64,000 bases of DNA from Burkholderiales bacterium 67-32 (GTDB lineage Bacteria; Pseudomonadota; Gammaproteobacteria; Burkholderiales; Burkholderiaceae_B), in the NCBI GenBank assembly GCA_001898625.1, contig MKUP01000023.1, forward strand, positions 62,001 through 126,000, read 5' to 3'. Below the pieces are notes generated by a model that was given only the letters and a program-made list of their open reading frames with translations, had not been told where the DNA came from and did no database searches. A program made the translations under genes and the position numbers. Positions 34,951 to 42,299 of this stretch are shown here, one piece after another; the first letter of the stretch is position 1, and every line of letters starts with the position of its first letter.

Positions 34951-36845
34951 AGGCTGGCCGGCCGGGCGCTGCGCCCGGCCGGCGTCCAGCGCCCCAGCAG
35001 TGCGCGCAGTTTGGCGGGCGCGACCGGTTTGGTCAGCAGCGTGACCGAGGTTTCCCGTATCCGCTGCAGGATGTCCGGCGTGGTCGTGCCCGAGATCATG
35101 ATGGCGGTGGCGCGCGGCCGCAGTTCCCGCGCCTGCAGCAGCAGCGCGAGCCCGTCGTCGCTGTCGCCCAGTTGCAGGTCGCACAGGATCACGTCGTAGC
35201 GCCGGCTCGCGTCGCGCAGTTTGCGCAGCGCGTCGTCGGCCGTGCGCGCCTGGTCCACCCGGCAGTTCCATTGCCGCAGCAGATGAGCCGTTCCCTCCAG
35301 GATGGCTTCGTCATCGTCGATCAGCAGGCAGTCCAGGTCCAGCGATGTCGTACCGGTGGCCTCGGGGGCGGCGGCCAGGGGGGCCACGGGCGGCGCGTCG
35401 GTCGTGGGCAGCAGCAGCGAGAACGTGCTGCCCCGGCGCAGCGCGGACCGCACGCATATGTCGGTGCGCAGCAGGCGGGCGATGCGGGCGCAGATGGACA
35501 GCCCCAGGCCGAAGCCGTTGCGCCGGTCGCGCTGCGGATTGGCGACCTGGTAGAACTCTTCGAAGATGCGCGATTGCTGGATGGGCGCGACGCCTATGCC
35601 GTTGTCGCGGACCTCGATCCGCGTGCCGGCGCCGTCGCGTCGCGCGGCTACCAGTACCCGGCCGCCCTCGCCGTGGCGCACGGCGTTGCGCACCAGGTTG
35701 TCCAGCACACGCATGACCAGGCTGGCATCGGTCATGACCGCGCGGCCACGGTCGCGCCATACCAAGTCCACGCCGGCTTCGCGCGCGACCGCGCCATGCA
35801 TGGCATCGAGCTGCTCGAACAGGTCGCGCACGCGTACCGGGGCATAGGACGGCGATAGCACGTTGGCGTCAAGCCGGGAAATGTCCAGCAGCGCATCCAG
35901 CAGCGCGCTCATGACCTGGGTGCCTTCCTGCAGGCGCTGCATGGCGGGCAGCTGCGCCGCACTGGCGGTGGGCAGCAGGCCGTCGATGAACAGCCCCATC
36001 GCATGCACCGGCTGGCGCAGGTCGTGGCTGGCCGTGGCCAGGAAGCGGGTGCGCGAACGCGTGGCCTGCTCGGCCTGCGACAGCCGCGCGAGCGCTTCCC
36101 GGGTGGCGGCCTGGATGCGCTCTTCCTGCGACGAATAGGCGTCCTGCAGGCGCTGCGCCATGTGGTCGACGTCGCTGGCCAGGGCGGCGATCTCGTTGCG
36201 GCCGCAGGGGCCGCAGCGGGCGTCCAGTTTGCCGCCCTGCAGCGACGAGACGGTCGCGGAGATCCGCTTCAGCGGCCGGGCGACGGCACGCGCCATGTGG
36301 CGGGCCGACAGCCAGGCCAGCAGCAGGGCCGTGCCGCCTATCAGGCCGCCGGCCAGCATCGAGGCGGCGCGCGCGCTCCGGTGCTCGGCATCGTCCAGGA
36401 ATACTCGCACCGTGCCGATGTCCAGCGCCGGCCCGCCGGGGCGGGGATAGTCGGTCAGGCCGCGCGTGGCGCGCAGGCGCACCGGCTCGGCGAAGGGGCG
36501 GGCATGCTTGAGCTTCTCCGCCCCGGGGCCCGCGGCGATGTCGATGCCTGTGCCGTTGCCGATCTCGACGCGTGAGGCGATGCCCTTGGCCACCATGTTC
36601 TCGGCCAGGTCGCGCAGCGTCTCCACGTCGCCGGCATACAGGCTGAGGTCGCTGGCCACGGCCAGTTGCCGGGCGATCGCCGCGCCGTTGGCGCGGAAGG
36701 CCTGCTCCAGCGCGTCCAGCCGCTCATGGGTGAACCACAGCGTCAGCGCGACGGCGGCGGTGGCGCACGGCAGGACCCCCAGCCGTATGAGATCGCGTTG
36801 CAGGCTGTTCGATCGAAGCGCGGCGGGGAGCATGAGGAGAGGCAT
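34947..36845 (-). CDS. Hybrid histidine kinase with receiver domain
   Basis: A 632-residue membrane sensor kinase. TM1 (about 20-39) and TM2 (about 161-180) flank a periplasmic domain of about 120 residues. A HAMP-like linker (PLKRISATVSSLQGG) leads to the kinase core with phosphorylatable His274 in SHDLRQP. ATPase motifs are NLVRNAVRHGEGG, VRDNGIGVAP and NGFGLGLSI, and the C-terminal receiver has acceptor Asp556 in ILCDLQLGD with LTKPVAP. No output domain is present, so a further regulator must act. It lies directly downstream of a periplasmic binding protein-like gene (18 nt gap) and converges on tpsA, with the two stops overlapping at CTAG. It may monitor conditions for the TPS locus; this is inferred. 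Confidence 0.88.
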   Translation of the reverse strand: MPLLMLPAALRSNSLQRDLIRLGVLPCATAAVALTLWFTHERLDALEQAFRANGAAIARQLAVASDLSLYAGDVETLRDLAENMVAKGIASRVEIGNGTGIDIAAGPGAEKLKHARPFAEPVRLRATRGLTDYPRPGGPALDIGTVRVFLDDAEHRSARAASMLAGGLIGGTALLLAWLSARHMARAVARPLKRISATVSSLQGGKLDARCGPCGRNEIAALASDVDHMAQRLQDAYSSQEERIQAATREALARLSQAEQATRSRTRFLATASHDLRQPVHAMGLFIDGLLPTASAAQLPAMQRLQEGTQVMSALLDALLDISRLDANVLSPSYAPVRVRDLFEQLDAMHGAVAREAGVDLVWRDRGRAVMTDASLVMRVLDNLVRNAVRHGEGGRVLVAARRDGAGTRIEVRDNGIGVAPIQQSRIFEEFYQVANPQRDRRNGFGLGLSICARIARLLRTDICVRSALRRGSTFSLLLPTTDAPPVAPLAAAPEATGTTSLDLDCLLIDDDEAILEGTAHLLRQWNCRVDQARTADDALRKLRDASRRYDVILCDLQLGDSDDGLALLLQARELRPRATAIMISGTTTPDILQRIRETSVTLLTKPVAPAKLRALLGRWTPAGRSARPASL

Positions 36846-36863
36846 GGCGGCGCGGACCTGGAA

Positions 36864-37988
36864 CTAGTCCCGGCGCGCCACGGCCGCCGTCAGGACATCG
36901 TCCGGCGGCAGGGCCAGCCCCAGCCGCTTGGCCACGTGCGGATTGGTGCGCACCGTCAGCCGCCGCGGAGCCTCGACCACCGGCGGGCCGGGAGGCGCTT
37001 GCTTGAGCCGCACGGTCAGGGCATGGGCCTGTTCGGCCAGCTGCGCGTTGCCGGGCACCAGCGCCGCCAGGGCGCCGGCGCGCACCATGGCTTCGCTGGT
37101 GGCGAAGACGGGCAGGTTGGCCGTGGCCGCCGATTGCAGCAGCGCCAGGGCCGCGGCGGATGTCGATCCCACCGGGTCGGGCAACACGAGCAAGGCGTCG
37201 CTGGCGGGCACGACGGCCTGCAAGGCGCCGGTCAGCGCATTGGAGTCGGGGGCGTCGGCGGCGGCGATGGCCCAGGGCCGGCCGCCGCGCGACGGATGCT
37301 GGGCCGGCCATGTCAGGGCGGCGCTGGCCAGCTCGCGCATCAGCGGTTCGGCCTGGGGCGCGGTCACGACACCCACCCGGCGCTTGCCGGGCAGCACCGC
37401 GTCGATCAGGCTGAGCTGCTCGGCCGCCGCCGGGTCGCGCAACAGCACGCCTATGGCGCGTTCGGGGCGGCGCAGCGCGGGCAGGGCGCGCAGCTCCTCG
37501 TATTCCAGGCGGCCCAGCAGGGCCAACAGGACCGGTTCATTGCCGGCACGCTGGACCACGGCCCGGGCCGCCCTGGGACCGACGGCGACCAGGACGCCCG
37601 GATCATTGCCCTCGGCGCGGGCCGCGGTGGACGGCGTCGGGGCCGATGCTCCCGGGTCGGGCAGCATGGAACCGCGCGCGCTGCGCGTGCGCACGCCGGC
37701 CAGGACCGAGTCGCCGTCGTCCGGGCTGGCGCGCGGCGCGGCCGCCTGCGGCCCATCGAGCTGGCGTAGCGAGTCCAGCGGCAGGATATCGACCTTGCCC
37801 TGGGTCAGACGGTGCGAGGCGGCGTTGACGCTGCGCAACTGCGCGGCGAACTCGCCGTACTGCTGGGCCGTATCGTCCAGGATGAGCGTCATGTCGGCCG
37901 CCCAGGGCGCGGCCAGTGGCGCGGCCAGCCATAGGACGGCCAACCGGCGCAGGAGCAGCAACAGAGGCGGCGCGGATAGTCGGAACAC
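36864..37988 (-). CDS. Periplasmic binding protein-like partner of the kinase
   Basis: A 374-residue exported protein: signal peptide LAVLWLAAPLAAPWAA near residues 16-31, then a type-1 periplasmic binding fold with VLVAVGPRAARAVVQ, a RRVGVVTAPQAEPLM strand-turn and SDALLVLPDPVG with LPVFATSEAMVRAGALAALVP. That second half resembles the uncharacterized ABC solute-binding proteins of the TrpX/YpfJ-like type. A poorly conserved Pro/Ala/Ser-rich insert occupies about residues 80-125. No permease or ATPase is nearby. It is transcribed ahead of the hybrid kinase, so it may present a ligand to the kinase sensor domain. The family level is moderately secure; the ligand is unknown. Confidence 0.68.
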   Translation of the reverse strand: MFRLSAPPLLLLLRRLAVLWLAAPLAAPWAADMTLILDDTAQQYGEFAAQLRSVNAASHRLTQGKVDILPLDSLRQLDGPQAAAPRASPDDGDSVLAGVRTRSARGSMLPDPGASAPTPSTAARAEGNDPGVLVAVGPRAARAVVQRAGNEPVLLALLGRLEYEELRALPALRRPERAIGVLLRDPAAAEQLSLIDAVLPGKRRVGVVTAPQAEPLMRELASAALTWPAQHPSRGGRPWAIAAADAPDSNALTGALQAVVPASDALLVLPDPVGSTSAAALALLQSAATANLPVFATSEAMVRAGALAALVPGNAQLAEQAHALTVRLKQAPPGPPVVEAPRRLTVRTNPHVAKRLGLALPPDDVLTAAVARRD

Positions 37989-38198
37989 GTTGCGAGGATT
38001 CGTGGAAGCTGTATCCGCAATCTACGTAAGCCCGGCGCGCGCGGCGATAGGGCAGAGGGTCTATGCCGCCGGCCGTCGCGCCGCTGGGAACGCCACGTCC
38101 GCGCGCGACGGGATAGGCCGCTTGGCATATCGATCCGGACCGGGGATTTGCGCACACTATGGCATCCGCCTGCCCACCTTCCTCCTGGAGTGCGTGCC

Positions 38199-38816
38199 AT
38201 GAAAACCTCCGTCCGGCCCCGCGCTTTTCCCTCGGGCCCCCTTGCCGCTGCGGCCCTGGCCTGCGCGGCCGCCCTTGCGATCCCGCATCCGGGGTATGCC
38301 CAGTCCGGCAACTTCGGTACCGAGACGCCCTCGGTCAACCAGATCATCGACCAACTCAAGGCCGGCGGCGGCGACGATGCCACCTCGGGCGTGCGCACGC
38401 GTGCGCTGCGCCCCGGCGCGTCGTCCCAGGCCACCGCGATGCCCGAAGCCGCGCCGGCACCGGCGCCCGCCGCGCCTGCCGCCATTTCCATGCAGATCCA
38501 GTTCGCGTTCGGCTCGGACCAGATCGCCGAAAGTTCGCGCCGATCCATCGACAACCTGGCCGCGGCCCTGGCCTCGAGCGAGTTGAAGGGCCGCATGTTC
38601 ACGGTCGCGGGCCATACCGACGGCGTGGGGTCGGCCGACTACAACATGCGCCTGTCGCAGCGCCGGGCCGCCTCGGTCAAGACCTATCTGGTGGGCCACG
38701 GCGTCGAGGCCGCGCGGCTGCGCACGGTGGGCAAGGGTCCGACCGAACTGTTGAACCCGACCGATCCACGCGCCGCTGAGAACCGGCGCGTGGAAATCAT
38801 CGCCACCGGCTCGTAA
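38199..38816 (+). CDS. OmpA-family peptidoglycan-binding protein
   Basis: A 205-residue exported protein. ATG 38199 is preceded by CTGGAG at 8 nt. The signal peptide ends in PGYAQ (about residue 36). A Pro/Ala-rich linker precedes the OmpA C-terminal domain (about 90-205): FAFGSDQIAESSRRSIDNL, VAGHTDGVGSADYNMRLSQRR (the Asp and Arg that hold diaminopimelate) and PTDPRAAENRRVEI. No beta-barrel is present, so it is a periplasmic or lipidless anchor. The 210 bp upstream hold no clear promoter signal. It is divergent from the binding protein gene and may stabilize the envelope for the neighbouring secretion system. Confidence 0.85.
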   Translation: MKTSVRPRAFPSGPLAAAALACAAALAIPHPGYAQSGNFGTETPSVNQIIDQLKAGGGDDATSGVRTRALRPGASSQATAMPEAAPAPAPAAPAAISMQIQFAFGSDQIAESSRRSIDNLAAALASSELKGRMFTVAGHTDGVGSADYNMRLSQRRAASVKTYLVGHGVEAARLRTVGKGPTELLNPTDPRAAENRRVEIIATGS

Positions 38817-38854
38817 CCGCGCGCCGGCTGCCGGCGCGCCGCGGGAGGACCGCC

Positions 38855-39244
38855 ATGGCCATGCACGTCGTCAACGGGGCGCTGCTGCAATGCAGTTTCG
38901 GCCTGGCGCCTTCGTCCCTGGTGGTGCTGCCCGTCAACCGGATGATGTCCTCGAACCAGCCGGCGGCAAACATCATGGACCACAAGCCCATGGTCAACAT
39001 CATGCCCTTCGGCATGTGCGCCTGCCCCGCCAATCCCACGGTCGCCTCGGCAACCACCGCCGCCCTGGGCGTGCTCACTCCCATGCCCTGCGTGCCCGCG
39101 ACCAGCAGCCCGTGGATGCCCGGCGCGCCCACCGTCATGCTGGCCAACCAGCCGGTCCTGAACAACACCTCGACCTGCATGTGCAACTGGGGTGGGGTGA
39201 TCACCGTCACCATGCCGGGACAGATGACCGAACTCGTGCCTTGA
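38855..39244 (+). CDS. PAAR-like spike protein (DUF4280)
   Basis: A 129-residue protein of the DUF4280 PAAR-like group: GALLQCSFGLAPSSLVVLP at the start, then NIMDHKPMVNIMPFGMCACP, LTPMPCVPATSSPWMPG and LNNTSTCMCNWGGVI. Repeated short turns and cysteines form the conical tip that sits on VgrG in T6SS. AGGACCGCC lies upstream of the ATG. It is on the strand opposite to the other T6SS genes and converges on the 737-residue cargo candidate, 15 nt apart. It could cap the VgrG encoded at 42300 and help load that cargo. Confidence 0.83.
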   Translation: MAMHVVNGALLQCSFGLAPSSLVVLPVNRMMSSNQPAANIMDHKPMVNIMPFGMCACPANPTVASATTAALGVLTPMPCVPATSSPWMPGAPTVMLANQPVLNNTSTCMCNWGGVITVTMPGQMTELVP

Positions 39245-39259
39245 CGGAAACGGGCGCCG

Positions 39260-41473
39260 CTATGCCGCCTCGGTGCTCAGAACGACCTTGCCGACCTGAT
39301 CGATGGCGGGCTTCTCGGGTCGGACGGCTTCGCTGTCGTCCACCCGGATATTGCTGAAGGGCGCATCGCCGGCGGGCGGCTTATCCTCGTCGCCGCCGGC
39401 AAGCAGCGACTTGGCCTTGTCTTCGTCCGCACCCGTGGCCTTGTCCAGGACGTCCTGGACGCCGTCCTTGCGCGCGCGGTCGACATTGCCGACCTTGTCT
39501 TTCATGTCCTTGGCGCTGTTGGCCGGATCCAGGAAGTTGAACTTGTTGTCGCCCAGCTGGCTGACCGCGTCGTCCATCTTCTTGCCGCTTTCCTTGGCCT
39601 GTTCCGTGGCTTCCAGGAGGTTGTCCTTGGTGTGCTTGACGTCCTGGACCACGCCGGTAGCCTGCTTGATCTTGTCGCGCACCGGATTCCAGACGGTCTG
39701 CCCCACGGTGTCGCCCAGGCCGAAGGCGTCGAGCAACAGATTGAACAGCGGGAACAAGGTGTTGCGCACCTGCAGGGCCAGCAGCATGGGCAGCCGGCCC
39801 AGCCAGATCTCCATGGTCCGGGCATCCTTGCTGAGCGCCTGCCCGCGCATCTTCTGCAATTCCTCGCTCAGCTCCCCGGCGATGAAATCGATGATGACGT
39901 CCAGGTGGGCGGCGTGCTTGGTCAGGAAATCGCGCAGCAACTCGGAGCCCTTGTTGAGCAGTTGCTGCTTGCCCATGCTGACCTTGCCGAGCTGGGTCTC
40001 GCCCTCGGCTTTCTTGTTGTCTCCTGGCGGGGGAAAGCCCGCGAGCTTGAACACGAGGTCCACGATCAGCTTGCTCAGCGCTTCGCGCGTGGAAAGCGCG
40101 GTCAGTACGCGCAGGTCGCCGTCCCCGGCGGCCAGGAGCAGGTTGGTATAGATGCGCTCGAGAATGGCGACCGAGGCCTTGGCGATCTCCCGGACCACCG
40201 TGTCGACGAAGCCGGGAAGCGGCTGGATGCCGGTGCCCTCGGAGATCGCCCGCGCGATCAGCGCCGGCGCAGGAACGATCTTGTTGAGGTTTTTGAGATC
40301 CGTGCGGGGTTCGTTCCAGCGCGAGCCGCCCGAGAGCGTGGCGAAGGCCGCGGTCAGCGCATCGCTGCCGGGGCGCGTGCGGGCGCCCGCCGTTTCCAGC
40401 CAGTCGGTCAGCGATTCCTGGGCGCCCTTGGCTTTGTCCTGTGCCTCCTCGATCTTGTCCTGGGCATCGTCGACGGCCTTTTCGGCCTTGCCCAGGGGGT
40501 TGTCGGCGTAGGTCTTGGGTGTTTCAGGCGAGGCAGCGTCTTGTGCGCCCGGCGCTTCCTTCTCGAAGAACCAGATGCCGAAGGTGGGCTCGCGGCCGTC
40601 CCGTATCGCCGCCACGGAGAAGGCCCGGCAGGCTTCCTCGATGCCGGCTTCATATTCGGCGCGCGCCGCCTGGAACATGGCCTTGTAGGTATCCTGGGCC
40701 TTGAACAGGTACTTCGGGATGTCGGCGATGAATCCGCCTACCCCGCCGACGGCGCCCAGTGGCCCGGGCAGGGGCAGCGACGGCAGCCCCGCGCCTCCGC
40801 CGGCCCCAGGCTTGAACGCAGAGGCGCACAGCACCGCAAAGTCGGCGCGCGCCTGATGCAGGTCCACGCCCGCCTGGTGCAGGGTTGGATAGTCGATCGA
40901 TCCGACGTTCAGTTTGTCTCCGGCGGTCTGGATCTTGACCAGCAGCGGCATGAATTGTTCGGGACCGACCGCCGCGGATTTCTGGCCGCTGCCCAGCAGC
41001 GACCCGACCGTTTCCATGGCGCCGCCGATCGCGCCTTGCATATTGGTCTCGAGTACGTGTTTGGCGGCGTCGACGAAGCTGAACAGCAGCATGGTCTCGC
41101 GCAGCAGGGCGTCGCGGCAGCCTATGCCATGTCCTGGCGGCCCCTTGCCGGAGAAGGTGTCGTTCATGTCGCCATGGACCTTGCCGAAGTGGATGAACTC
41201 GATGGGCATCGGGCGGCTGCCGCGGTTCTCGTCGGAGGATTGGCTTTCCGAGCCTTGGGCGGTGGGTTTCAGGAAGAGTTTCTGCGGCTGGCCGAGTTTG
41301 TCGTTGAGCGGGTCGCGGGCGTAGTAGTACGGCGTGCCATCGGGTACGCCACCGGCGCCGCCGCCCAGCTTACCGGCGACGTCGTCGATCAGTCCGCCTA
41401 GGGTGGAGTCTTTTCCAGCGACGCTATCGGCCTTGTCCGCCGCTGTGCCGGCCGCGCTTTCGAGTAGTCCCAT
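39260..41473 (-). CDS. Orphan T6SS-associated protein, candidate cargo
   Basis: A 737-residue protein I do not recognise. It begins MGLLESAAGTAADKADSVAG without a signal peptide. An early segment, YYYARDPLNDKLGQPQK, and IEFIHFGKVHGDMNDTFSG look structured. The middle holds a highly charged coiled stretch (KAEKAVDDAQDKIEEAQDKA). The last third alternates hydrophobic and amphipathic helices (VVREIAKASVAILERI, LIVDLVFKLAGFPPPG) followed by a charged, DK-rich tail. No nuclease, lipase or peptidase motif was found. It lies just after the LysM adaptor and VgrG genes on the same strand and beside a PAAR-like gene, which is the normal place for a T6SS cargo. A pore-forming or scaffold role is speculation. 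No dedicated immunity gene is recognisable next to it. Confidence 0.55.
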   Translation of the reverse strand: MGLLESAAGTAADKADSVAGKDSTLGGLIDDVAGKLGGGAGGVPDGTPYYYARDPLNDKLGQPQKLFLKPTAQGSESQSSDENRGSRPMPIEFIHFGKVHGDMNDTFSGKGPPGHGIGCRDALLRETMLLFSFVDAAKHVLETNMQGAIGGAMETVGSLLGSGQKSAAVGPEQFMPLLVKIQTAGDKLNVGSIDYPTLHQAGVDLHQARADFAVLCASAFKPGAGGGAGLPSLPLPGPLGAVGGVGGFIADIPKYLFKAQDTYKAMFQAARAEYEAGIEEACRAFSVAAIRDGREPTFGIWFFEKEAPGAQDAASPETPKTYADNPLGKAEKAVDDAQDKIEEAQDKAKGAQESLTDWLETAGARTRPGSDALTAAFATLSGGSRWNEPRTDLKNLNKIVPAPALIARAISEGTGIQPLPGFVDTVVREIAKASVAILERIYTNLLLAAGDGDLRVLTALSTREALSKLIVDLVFKLAGFPPPGDNKKAEGETQLGKVSMGKQQLLNKGSELLRDFLTKHAAHLDVIIDFIAGELSEELQKMRGQALSKDARTMEIWLGRLPMLLALQVRNTLFPLFNLLLDAFGLGDTVGQTVWNPVRDKIKQATGVVQDVKHTKDNLLEATEQAKESGKKMDDAVSQLGDNKFNFLDPANSAKDMKDKVGNVDRARKDGVQDVLDKATGADEDKAKSLLAGGDEDKPPAGDAPFSNIRVDDSEAVRPEKPAIDQVGKVVLSTEAA

Positions 41474-41528
41474 CGCTTATTTCTCCTCGGTCGTCGTCGG
41501 GGGCTGTATGACGGGAGTTCTTGTCCCG

Positions 41529-41630
41529 GTCTTGTTCGAAGCGGCGGAGCCGCCCAGCCCCTGGGGCGCAGCGAAGCCGGTCCCGCTGCGCCAGCCTACC
41601 CCTGCCTGCCCCCGCCCCGCCAGACAAAAC
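41529..41630 (+). repeat. Truncated relative of the 246-bp palindromic element
   Basis: A 41-nt left arm running from GTCTTGT to GGGGCGC is followed by AGCGAAGCCGGTCCCGCTG, the bulge segment of copies 1 and 2. The right end has ACAAAAC but the rest of the right arm no longer pairs. Flanks resemble copy 2 (ACCGG then TTAAGAAC). It lies in the 199-bp gap between the LysM gene and the cargo candidate. Confidence 0.72.
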
Positions 41631-41672
41631 CGGATTAAGAACCCAACTCTCCGCGATGATTGAAGACATCCC

Positions 41673-42296
41673 CTACACATGGAGCTCTTCCAGCTTGGCG
41701 CGCGTCGCATCGTCCGGCTCGCCGGTTGCTTCCAATCCATACTGGCTCTGGAATCGCTTGAGCGCATCACGCGTGGCGTCGCCGATGCTTCCGCTCTCGC
41801 CGCCGCAATCGAACCCCAGGTTCTCCAGCCTGCGCTGCACGCCGGCGTTATCGCTGACCGGCCGTAGCGCGCCGATCGCGATGTCGTAGACCTCGGCGCC
41901 CTCGGACAGCGTCAGCGTGGCGCTGCGCGTCTCGCCCGGGATGGGATGCTCCAGCTTGCCGTCGCCGTCGGTCACGCCGTGGATCACCTTGTCGCCGAAG
42001 ACCAGGGTATAGGCCTCCTTGGCGCGAGGCTCGTCCAGCACCGTCAGCCGCAGCTTGAGCTTGGTGGGTTCGCCCTTGCGCTTGAACGTGTGGCGGGCGT
42101 CCACCGGCTTGCTGACCGACTTCGTCCCCTTGTCGGGTATGAAGATCTCGTCGCCCGGCACGAGCTGGTTGGGATCCTTGCGCTTGGCGCGCAGGCCGGC
42201 GTTGCTGCCGTGATCCCAGATCGTCTTCCACAGGAATCCGTGGTCCTTGGCGATGCTGGCGATGCTGTCGTTTTCTCCCACCGTATAGTTGGGCAT
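41673..42296 (-). CDS. LysM and peptidoglycan-binding domain protein, VgrG-linked
   Basis: A 207-residue protein with an N-terminal LysM domain (YTVGENDSIASIAKDHGF and LVPGDEIFIPDKG). A central beta-sandwich spans about residues 70-135 (KLKLRLTVLDEPRAKEAY, GVTDGDGKLEHPIPG). A C-terminal PG_binding_1 domain follows (VQRRLENLGFDCGG, AFKRFQSQYGLEATGE-like, here ALKRFQSQYGLEATGE). No signal peptide is present. It starts 4 nt downstream of the vgrG stop, so it is coupled to VgrG and likely travels with it, binding peptidoglycan or acting as an adaptor for cargo. LysM/peptidoglycan-binding proteins beside VgrG are known in T6SS loci; exact role unproven. Confidence 0.75.
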   Translation of the reverse strand: MPNYTVGENDSIASIAKDHGFLWKTIWDHGSNAGLRAKRKDPNQLVPGDEIFIPDKGTKSVSKPVDARHTFKRKGEPTKLKLRLTVLDEPRAKEAYTLVFGDKVIHGVTDGDGKLEHPIPGETRSATLTLSEGAEVYDIAIGALRPVSDNAGVQRRLENLGFDCGGESGSIGDATRDALKRFQSQYGLEATGEPDDATRAKLEELHV

Positions 42297-42299
42297 GGC

